Shown here in pieces: positions 1 through 5,204 of a stretch of DNA of 5,204 nt (positions within the stretch are counted from its first letter, which is position 1; the number at the start of each line of letters is the position of its first letter). The stretch spans positions 1 through 5,204 of the forward strand of contig DAPJ01000033.1 of NCBI GenBank assembly GCA_002502095.1, written 5' to 3'. The stretch comes from Euryarchaeota archaeon UBA62 (lineage in GTDB: Archaea; Thermoplasmatota; Poseidoniia; Poseidoniales; Thalassarchaeaceae). Below the pieces are notes generated by a model. The model saw only the letters and a list, made by a program, of their open reading frames with translations. It ran no database searches and was not told the DNA's origin. Both the position numbers and the translations under genes were made by a program.

Positions 1-708
1 AACGTAGGACGCAGAAGGAGGGGGGGAGAAAAATAGCTTAGCAGCGCCAATCCAAGGAATCTCCGTTGAGGCAATTCCAATAACCCACTCATCCTTAACG
101 GCGGTAACGGGATTGTTGTTCTCATCAAGTAGACCGTTCCTACCATCCTGTCCCGTTGCCGATAACTGGTCTATTCTACATCCGTTACTATCCTCATTAT
201 CGCCAGTAGTCAGATATCCATCATGTGAAGGTACCCAATTTTCTATTCTGAGATCGTAGTCGTTACCATGGTATGATTCGCATGGGTAATCTAGAGTCCA
301 GTTGATGCTTTGCACCCCCAACAATGTAGTTCCTGGAACATCCCAACCTCCAGAGTCGTTTTCAATAGCCTTCAATAAAGCTCTATGAATGACTGGAGTA
401 TCTGAACCCCCATTCTTCCTGAATACTATTACATCGCCTTCCATACCATGTGACTCGTATCCAAAATTATCATTCAGTGGATCTGTAGCCTCTACAAATG
501 TGACTATATCCTTCCTTTCTGGATTGATTACCAGAACTAGATCTCCGGGGTCTATTGCGCCTATTTGTCCCTCGTCATCGTGCATCATTGAACCAGATTC
601 TACTACGACCATTGGAGGGAAGGTCCCTGTAGATAGAAACATTGAGCCGAGCAGTAGTGCCACTAGCCCTGTTGCAAGAAAAATTTCTCTAGCTAGTGCA
701 TTAGACAT
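1..708 (-). CDS. Type I signal peptidase, archaeal/ER type (S26B); C-terminus cut by window edge
   Basis: This is a membrane-bound serine protease that removes signal peptides from exported proteins on the outer face of the membrane. My own translation gives 236 residues, open to base 1 with no stop. One hydrophobic anchor spans about residues 9-27. The family boxes follow in order: the catalytic serine in VVVESGSM (Ser40), GDLVLV (55-60), GDVIVF (91-96), PVIHRA with His108, YLTTGDNED with Asp170 and Asp173, and VIGIASTEIPWIG (209-221). In this family a His replaces the Lys general base of bacterial LepB, and His108 fits that. The stretches between boxes (about 112-163 and 174-205) are long, acidic and Asn-rich, so the extracellular domain is larger than in minimal archaeal enzymes. 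The start ATG at 708-706 has a strong Shine-Dalgarno 9 nt upstream. It follows the 4-TM gene by 6 nt and is probably translationally coupled to it. A second C-terminal membrane helix may lie beyond the edge. Confidence 0.93.
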   Translation of the reverse strand, partial: MSNALAREIFLATGLVALLLGSMFLSTGTFPPMVVVESGSMMHDDEGQIGAIDPGDLVLVINPERKDIVTFVEATDPLNDNFGYESHGMEGDVIVFRKNGGSDTPVIHRALLKAIENDSGGWDVPGTTLLGVQSINWTLDYPCESYHGNDYDLRIENWVPSHDGYLTTGDNEDSNGCRIDQLSATGQDGRNGLLDENNNPVTAVKDEWVIGIASTEIPWIGAAKLFFSPPPSASYV

Positions 709-714
709 ATCACT

Positions 715-1530
715 TCACTCCTCCTCGTAATAATTCTTGAGAGGTCTAGTGAAGTCCAATAATATGGCAAAGAAGGCCATTAGTAGCAAGCTCACTGAAT
801 CCAAATGAGGAGGGGCAAAGGAGGTATTTTCCATTGAGAGGATGTATGCTGAAAGGTCTATGGTCCTATGATTAATACCATCTAGCCCCATAGATATCCC
901 AAGGATCGAGTTGAGGAATAATAGGGTAACAACGGATGCACATGAAACGATAATCGCTCTATTGACCTTCTTAGTCCTAAGAAGAGGCAGTCCAGGGAGT
1001 CTATCAGATAGTCGTGAGTTCTCTGTTCCCCACCATTCATACTCATTTTTTTCTTTTCTGAGGGGTGTTAACTCGCTGCGACTATTCAATGGAGGCGCGG
1101 AAATAACCTTGAATCTCTTTCCCCCTCTTATTTGGAAGTCATCGTAAAGTCCCATAAGCCTCGATTGGTATTTAGGTCCGAGTATTTCAGCTGCTTCTTC
1201 GGCTTCCTTCCTTCTTCTGATAATCTCAGTTCTTGCATCCAATGAGAGAATATCTTCCAAAATATTTCTCTGTGACCAATAGAAGCTGAACTCAGGGACA
1301 GCATAAATGGACGTTAATGATCCAACAGCCAAACAGAGCCAGCTGAATGGTAGCATGAATTCTTGGTGTTCTGGATCTGAAGCACCCCCGAGCATGAATA
1401 TGAATATGAAGCCCCACAAAACAGAAGCAGTAGACAGGATTGTGGTATACGTGACTATCTGGAATTGGCTATCTTTCTTCGATTCCCACCATCTGGTGAA
1501 GAAACCCTTCCTACTCCTTCCGCGAGCCAT
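715..1530 (-). CDS. Four-helix membrane protein of unknown function, first gene of the signal peptidase operon
   Basis: I do not recognise this 271-residue protein. It begins with a basic, aromatic N-terminus (MARGRSRKGFFTRWW). There are four likely membrane helices: about 25-48, 58-78, 190-215 and 243-260. Between helices 2 and 3 lies a hydrophilic stretch of about 110 residues. This contains a charged, probably helical or coiled-coil part (residues 98-125, with RRRKEAEEAAEILG) and then a basic part with an EYEWWGTE motif at 163-170. The basic N-terminus and large loop should be cytoplasmic by the positive-inside rule, leaving two short external loops. The C-terminus is acidic (NYYEEE). It lies 6 nt upstream of the signal peptidase gene on the same strand, so the two are probably co-transcribed. 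A role in protein export or membrane organisation is only a guess from that position. No convincing Shine-Dalgarno precedes the ATG at 1530, so the transcript may be leaderless. The gene is intact; base use resembles its neighbours. Confidence 0.85.
   Translation of the reverse strand: MARGRSRKGFFTRWWESKKDSQFQIVTYTTILSTASVLWGFIFIFMLGGASDPEHQEFMLPFSWLCLAVGSLTSIYAVPEFSFYWSQRNILEDILSLDARTEIIRRRKEAEEAAEILGPKYQSRLMGLYDDFQIRGGKRFKVISAPPLNSRSELTPLRKEKNEYEWWGTENSRLSDRLPGLPLLRTKKVNRAIIVSCASVVTLLFLNSILGISMGLDGINHRTIDLSAYILSMENTSFAPPHLDSVSLLLMAFFAILLDFTRPLKNYYEEE
718..726 (-). promoter_or_regulatory. Shine-Dalgarno of the signal peptidase gene
   Basis: On the minus strand the sequence reads GAGGAGGAG, 9 nt upstream of the ATG at 708. 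It lies inside the last codons (Glu-Glu-Glu) of the upstream membrane protein gene, whose stop codon is at 717-715. The site supports the chosen start and suggests that translation of the two genes is coupled. Confidence 0.75.
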
Positions 1531-1611
1531 TGAAGTATTCGACTTAGCACATACGATTAGTTACTTCCCATATGCGTTCATCCAATTTCAGTATCTCTCT
1601 CCGATTGGTTC
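1531..1611. promoter_or_regulatory. Divergent intergenic region, presumed two-way promoter
   Basis: These 81 bp separate the start codons of the minus-strand operon and the plus-strand lipoprotein gene, so promoters for both directions must lie here or just inside the genes. The region is moderately AT-rich, but I see no clear TATA/BRE pair in either direction and no Shine-Dalgarno before either start. That would fit leaderless transcripts. The call rests on gene orientation, not on a recognised motif. Confidence 0.45.
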
Positions 1612-2916
1612 ATGAGAAGACCGTGTCATGGACGTATGATGAAAAGGCGAGTCGTACCGGTGTTAGCTGTCATTCTTATTCTCACTTCTGGATGCACTTC
1701 AGGCCCTCCCGATCTAGACGGAGATGGAATATCCGATAGTGAAGACTTGGATATTGATGGGGATGGATGGGACAATGATATCGAGCTAAATTGTAGCACA
1801 GACCAACTCATCTCAAGTAGCGTTCCATCGGATATCGATGGAGATATGATTTGTGATTTTCTTGATATTGACGACGATGGTGACCTTTGGGGTGATTTCA
1901 CAGAGTTAGATTGCTCCACTGATCCTCTCGATAATAGCTCAGTTCCTGCAGATTATGATGGAGATATGATTTGTGATTCACTAGATCAGGATGCTGATGG
2001 CGATGGGCTTCCCAATGACTGGGAGCAAGCCAGGGGTTTCGATCACCTGGATAGTGAAGACTACATCTCATGTCACGGAAAGGCTGAGTATTGTCTCAGA
2101 ACATATGATGATTTCACATTTGCAGAGGCACACAACGCCTATTCAACTCCTGAAGATGGGGTCCTAGCTGGAATAAACCATCTAACAGGGTTACAAAGTC
2201 AGTGGGAAGGCGGAATTAGGTCATTTATGTTAGATCCTCATCACCAAATGGGATCGGAAAATGAGAAGGAAGATGTGGTATTCTGTCACGGCATAGGAGT
2301 CTTTGATATGCACCCCTGCTTGTTTGGTAGTGTTGATGCTTTCTCGTGGCTTAGAACCCTCAATTCCCTTCATAATAACAGTAGTGGCGATGTCGTAAGC
2401 TTTCTTTTCGAAAACCAGATTCCGGGGGACCATCTAGAATATCTGCTAAATGTTACTGGTATTCTGGAAAAGGCCTATGTGCATGAATTGGGAGACCCAT
2501 GGCCGTCGATTGGGGATTTATCCCTCTCTGGAAAAAATATGGTTGTATTCATTCAATACGAATACCAAGAGAATTATGCCGAGTTGATGTCAGCGTGGAA
2601 GCATACTTGGGATACTCCTTATGGGGAGGAAAATGCCGAGGATATGACTTGTAGTGTCGGGAGAGGAGATTCAGAACAGCCCGTTTGGCATATGAATAAC
2701 TGGTTGAGCACTTTCGGTTTATCTGACGCTGCAAAGGCGGAAGAAGTCAATGAATACAGTACACTGTTGGATAGAGCGTTGTTGTGCTGGGAAGAAGTCG
2801 GAGATAGACCAACCTTCATAGGTGTAGATTATTGGGAGCAAGGCGAGGTTACGAATGTTACTAGAACTCTCAATAGTATGGAACACTGGTCTGATGATAT
2901 CCCTCCGCACCCATGA
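1612..2916 (+). CDS. Predicted lipoprotein: TSP3-like calcium-binding repeats plus PI-PLC-like phosphodiesterase domain
   Basis: This 434-residue protein is predicted to be exported and lipid-anchored. A basic n-region and hydrophobic core (VVPVLAVILIL) end at LTSGC, making Cys28 the likely lipidated residue; Thr at -3 is not ideal. Residues 34-138 carry six DxDGD calcium-binding motifs. From about 165 the protein resembles the X domain of PI-specific phospholipase C. It has AEAHNAYS with candidate catalytic His174, GGIRSFMLDPHH (Arg203, Asp208), VFCHG with second His226, DVVSFLFEN (Glu267) and GKNMVVFIQYE (308-317). Known enzymes of this fold cleave phosphodiester bonds in inositol lipids using two histidines. 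Here the substrate is unknown; an inositol-headgroup archaeal lipid is one possibility. There are several N-x-S/T sequons (N108, N256, N280, N415). The start is uncertain: ATG at 1636 or 1639 would give a more typical signal peptide (MMKRRVVPV), and none of the three has a visible ribosome binding site. I assign the PLC-like superfamily by eye, without a search. Confidence 0.82.
   Translation: MRRPCHGRMMKRRVVPVLAVILILTSGCTSGPPDLDGDGISDSEDLDIDGDGWDNDIELNCSTDQLISSSVPSDIDGDMICDFLDIDDDGDLWGDFTELDCSTDPLDNSSVPADYDGDMICDSLDQDADGDGLPNDWEQARGFDHLDSEDYISCHGKAEYCLRTYDDFTFAEAHNAYSTPEDGVLAGINHLTGLQSQWEGGIRSFMLDPHHQMGSENEKEDVVFCHGIGVFDMHPCLFGSVDAFSWLRTLNSLHNNSSGDVVSFLFENQIPGDHLEYLLNVTGILEKAYVHELGDPWPSIGDLSLSGKNMVVFIQYEYQENYAELMSAWKHTWDTPYGEENAEDMTCSVGRGDSEQPVWHMNNWLSTFGLSDAAKAEEVNEYSTLLDRALLCWEEVGDRPTFIGVDYWEQGEVTNVTRTLNSMEHWSDDIPPHP
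1711..2025 (+). repeat. Six calcium-binding DxDGD motifs in a 40-residue (120-bp) period
   Basis: Within the lipoprotein, motifs of the form DxDGDxxxDxxD/E (Asn can replace the fourth Asp) begin at residues 34, 47, 74, 87, 114 and 127. The spacing alternates 13, 27, 13, 27, 13, so they form three pairs with a 40-residue period. The spacers of the last two pairs share CSTD (61-64 and 101-104) and SSVP (69-72 and 109-112). Cysteines fall at 61, 81, 101 and 121, exactly every 20 residues. This matches the style of thrombospondin type 3 repeats, where acidic loops bind calcium and cysteines form a disulfide ladder. At DNA level a 22-nt stretch at 1837-1858 recurs exactly at 1957-1978. The segment probably forms a rigid calcium-stabilised stalk between lipid anchor and enzyme domain. 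Confidence 0.85.
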
Positions 2917-2927
2917 ATTATTCATGG
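2911..2927 (+). other. Perfect 7-bp inverted repeat over the lipoprotein stop codon
   Basis: CCATGAA (2911-2917) and TTCATGG (2921-2927) are exact reverse complements separated by TTA. The left arm contains the TGA stop codon at 2914-2916. It could form a small hairpin at the 3' end of the lipoprotein message. No T-run follows, and archaeal termination usually relies on U-rich tracts, so I do not call it a terminator. Confidence 0.35.
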
Positions 2928-2945
2928 TCATAAATTGACTAATAC

Positions 2946-2949
2946 GGAG
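2946..2949 (+). promoter_or_regulatory. Shine-Dalgarno of the lhr-type helicase gene
   Basis: GGAG lies 8 nt upstream of the ATG at 2958, a normal spacing. It sits in the 41-bp gap after the lipoprotein gene and supports the chosen helicase start. A leadered message or read-through from the lipoprotein gene is therefore more likely than a leaderless transcript. Confidence 0.6.
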
Positions 2950-2957
2950 TTGCAAGT

Positions 2958-5204
2958 ATGGATCGTCTTCATCCTGAAGTCAGGAAGCTAATTGAGATTA
3001 GAGGTTGGTCTCTGTCTTCTATACAGGAGTCCTCCATGGAAGACTTAGTATCTGGATATGATAGAGTATTGGTCTCACCTACGGGTAGTGGGAAAACAGA
3101 AGCCGCCATACTGCCTCTCGCATCGAGATTCATCACCGAGGAGTGGGACGGGCTCTCAATTCTCTATATCACACCATTAAGAGCTCTAAACAGAGATATC
3201 GACAGAAGGCTCGCAGAAATGCTCGAACCACTTGGAATTTCTGTAGGCCTGAGGCATGGAGATACATCACAGCGAGAAAGAGCAAAACAGTCGAAGAATC
3301 CTCCTAATCTACTAGTAACCACTCCTGAAACAGCTCAAATTATGCTACTTGGAAGTAGATTGAGGAGGCATCTTTCTGGTTTGAATGCAGTTATCTTAGA
3401 TGAGGTACATGAGCTGGCTTCTTCGGAGAGGGGGGCACAGCTACTTGTCGGCCTTGAGAGGATTGCTGAATACTGTTCCGAGAAATTCCAGAGAGTTGGA
3501 TTATCAGCTACCGTTGGAAATCCATTAGAGACCGCAAAATGGCTTTCAGATGAGGCGCTTCCCATAATTGGTCCATCGCCTAGATTTACCGAGGTTCGAG
3601 TTCATAGAGAGGTTCCAACACCGTCTGATGAGGCCGAGTCGATAGTATGGTCAAGTTCCCCTCACTCCGTGGCGGCACATAGAAGGCTCGCACAATCTCT
3701 TTCTGAAGACTATCCTGCTCTAGTTTTCGTAAACTCACGTAATGCTGCTGAGTCTGTTTCTCAAAGGCTTCGTAGTATGAATGAAGATATTTTGCTAGGA
3801 GTACATCACGGAAGTCTGGCTGCTGAAACCAGGAAGGAGATGGAGGATGGGCTGAGGAAAGGCGAACTGAATGCAATTGTTTGCACTAGTAGTCTTGAGC
3901 TGGGCATAGATATTGGAAGCATAAAAAGAGTGCATCAAATGCAGAGTCCGAGAGCTGTTGATAGGTTACTTCAGAGGATGGGTAGGGCTGAGCATGTCAT
4001 TGGAGGGACTGGCAGAGGTGAGCTTTTGGCTTGGGAGACAGATGAGGTTGCAGAAGGTGCAGTTATTGCGAGGAGGGCGATGTCAGGGGAGCTTGAAGGG
4101 GTGGAATGGAGAAATAATCCTGGGATAGTTGCCGCGAATCAGTTCCTACAGATGTCAATAGAGAGAGGTGTTGTTCCGATTGATTTGGCTACGAAGATAA
4201 TTGGAAGATGCTCTATTTTCAGAGATTGGGAAAGGAATGATAGTATCTCCCTCCTAAAGGTACTAAGTGACAGATGGATGGTAAACTTCGTTGAAGATCC
4301 ATCTGAGTCAGATGTTACTTCTTGGCCGGGAAAGCTTTGGCAGGAGTTGTCAGAAAGGACAGATGGAGATGCACCGATAGAGAGGCCATCATGGGAAGTT
4401 GAACATTCTGAAACTGATAAGATTAGATGGAGAAATCAATTGATTAATGGCCTTCCAGACGTATTGAAGAATGGCTGGTTCTCACCTTCCGGCAGACTCG
4501 GCAGAAATAGGATAGATCATATTTCCATGATTCCCGATGAATTATCTTACAGAGTGAGAGACGCAGTTGGTAGAAGTATCCTAGGTTCTGTAGATGAGGC
4601 ATTTGTTCTATCGTTGGGAGGAGAAGAAGACGGAGGGAAGAGAAGAAACAGGACATTCGTAATGGCAGGCAGAACGTGGCAGATAGTTGATGCTGATCCT
4701 GATCAGGAAGAGATTCTGGTAATTCCGATAAAGGACTCTGGGGAAGTTCCCGTTTGGTCTGGGGAGTTGCCTCCCGTGCCAATGGAAATAGCCATGGAAG
4801 TTGGAATACTCAGGAGATCTATCGCGGTGGCCATAGGTTCTATGGACGAAGAGGTAAGAGATTTGTCTGAATACCCTCTTTCAGATGAGGCTCGTGATCA
4901 TCTGATTAGTACTGTTGCAGAACATTATGATTCCTCCGGCATAATTCCTGATGACAAGACTGTAACAGTCTCGGAGAGTGATGGCGCCATAATTGTCAAT
5001 ACTTGCAGAGGCTCTAGAGTAAATGAGACTCTCGGACACTTCTTACAAGCTATGGGTTCCTTGAAAGATGGTAAGATGGGGAGATCTACAATAGATCCAT
5101 ACAGAATCTCTCTACAGGTTCCTTCACTGGCCCCGAGTGAAGTTGTTAACCTTCTTTCGGAGACTCCGCCCTCGTCATTACCATCCATAATGTGGATGAC
5201 GATA
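2958..5204 (+). CDS. lhr: Lhr-type superfamily 2 ATP-dependent helicase; C-terminus cut by window edge
   Basis: This is an ATP-driven 3'-5' nucleic acid translocase/helicase of the Lhr family, linked in archaea and bacteria to DNA repair. My translation gives 749 residues, open from the ATG to the last base. The motifs run in order: GWSLSSIQ (16-23), motif I SPTGSGKTEA (40-49), Ia TPLRALNRD (72-80), Ib TTPET (121-125), motif II DEVH (148-151), motif III LSAT (182-185), IV FVNSRNAAE (257-265), HHGSL (283-287), motif V CTSSLELGIDIG (309-320) and motif VI QRMGRAEH (339-346). Beyond the two RecA domains come Lhr-specific signatures: a probable winged-helix part, FSPSGRLGRNRID (508-520), and a beta-rich part with FVMAGRTWQIVD (567-578) and ELPPVPMEIA (603-612). 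Lhr core proteins are usually about 850-950 residues, so perhaps 100-200 are missing. Motif VI has Glu where Gly is usual. The gene follows the lipoprotein by 41 bp and has its own Shine-Dalgarno; the two functions look unrelated. Confidence 0.93.
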   Translation, partial: MDRLHPEVRKLIEIRGWSLSSIQESSMEDLVSGYDRVLVSPTGSGKTEAAILPLASRFITEEWDGLSILYITPLRALNRDIDRRLAEMLEPLGISVGLRHGDTSQRERAKQSKNPPNLLVTTPETAQIMLLGSRLRRHLSGLNAVILDEVHELASSERGAQLLVGLERIAEYCSEKFQRVGLSATVGNPLETAKWLSDEALPIIGPSPRFTEVRVHREVPTPSDEAESIVWSSSPHSVAAHRRLAQSLSEDYPALVFVNSRNAAESVSQRLRSMNEDILLGVHHGSLAAETRKEMEDGLRKGELNAIVCTSSLELGIDIGSIKRVHQMQSPRAVDRLLQRMGRAEHVIGGTGRGELLAWETDEVAEGAVIARRAMSGELEGVEWRNNPGIVAANQFLQMSIERGVVPIDLATKIIGRCSIFRDWERNDSISLLKVLSDRWMVNFVEDPSESDVTSWPGKLWQELSERTDGDAPIERPSWEVEHSETDKIRWRNQLINGLPDVLKNGWFSPSGRLGRNRIDHISMIPDELSYRVRDAVGRSILGSVDEAFVLSLGGEEDGGKRRNRTFVMAGRTWQIVDADPDQEEILVIPIKDSGEVPVWSGELPPVPMEIAMEVGILRRSIAVAIGSMDEEVRDLSEYPLSDEARDHLISTVAEHYDSSGIIPDDKTVTVSESDGAIIVNTCRGSRVNETLGHFLQAMGSLKDGKMGRSTIDPYRISLQVPSLAPSEVVNLLSETPPSSLPSIMWMTI

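Noticed and set aside
20..26. Run of seven G, considered as a frameshift or assembly error
   Set aside because: The signal peptidase frame continues through it without a stop to base 1, so the sequence gives no evidence of an error, although too little sequence remains to be sure.
389..730. Open frame of 113 codons on the plus strand
   Set aside because: It is antisense to the signal peptidase, whose minus-strand translation shows all family boxes in order.
1582..1608. CCAAT / ATTGG inverted repeat as an operator in the divergent gap
   Set aside because: The arms are only 5 bp with a 17-bp spacer, which is expected by chance in AT-rich DNA.
911..1615. Plus-strand open frames at 911-1147 and 1307-1615
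   Set aside because: Both lie mainly antisense to the membrane protein gene and give low-complexity, Ser-rich translations without domains or ribosome binding sites.
1711..2025. Repeat array considered as CRISPR or non-coding tandem repeat
   Set aside because: The repeats are in frame, diverged at DNA level and explained by calcium-binding protein motifs.
2930..2937. ATAAATTG as a TATA box for the helicase gene
   Set aside because: It would put the transcription start almost at the ATG and make the GGAG at 2946 useless. No BRE is evident, so chance AT-richness is more likely.
1626..2955. Several minus-strand open frames opposite the lipoprotein gene
   Set aside because: They are Ser-rich mirror frames of the Asp/Gly repeats and the PLC-like domain; the plus frame has coherent motifs throughout.
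3335..5188. Minus-strand open frames at 3335-3565, 3586-3876, 4444-4782 and 4925-5188
   Set aside because: All lie inside the continuous helicase frame, which carries every Lhr motif.

Overview
The window holds four protein genes and almost no non-coding DNA. It looks like a chromosomal segment of a planktonic euryarchaeon, most likely Marine Group II (Poseidoniales) or a relative. This is inferred from four things: a signal peptidase with the archaeal/ER-type catalytic His instead of the bacterial Lys; an Lhr-type helicase; a lipoprotein rich in DxDGDG repeats; and moderate GC with heavy use of AGA/AGG arginine codons. No rRNA, tRNA or taxonomic marker is present, so the assignment is tentative.

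Layout. Two genes on the minus strand form a tight operon. The first (1530 to 715) encodes an unrecognised four-helix membrane protein. It is followed after 6 nt by a type I signal peptidase (708 to beyond the left edge; C-terminus missing), whose Shine-Dalgarno lies in the last codons of the upstream gene. An 81-bp gap (1531-1611) separates this operon from two plus-strand genes. The first of those (1612-2916) is a predicted lipoprotein with six calcium-binding DxDGD motifs followed by a PI-PLC-like phosphodiesterase domain. After 41 bp comes a long helicase gene (2958 to beyond the right edge) with all Lhr family motifs, missing its C-terminus. It is open in frame from 2958 to the last base of the window.

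How they work together. The signal peptidase and the 4-TM protein probably share a transcript and act at the membrane. The lipoprotein is an exported surface protein. The helicase is a DNA repair/processing enzyme with no evident link to its neighbours. I see no mobile element, CRISPR array, RNA gene or defence island. The most interesting item is the PLC-like lipoprotein, whose visible residues resemble the metal-dependent rather than the metal-independent PI-PLC pattern, joined to a TSP3-like calcium/disulfide stalk.
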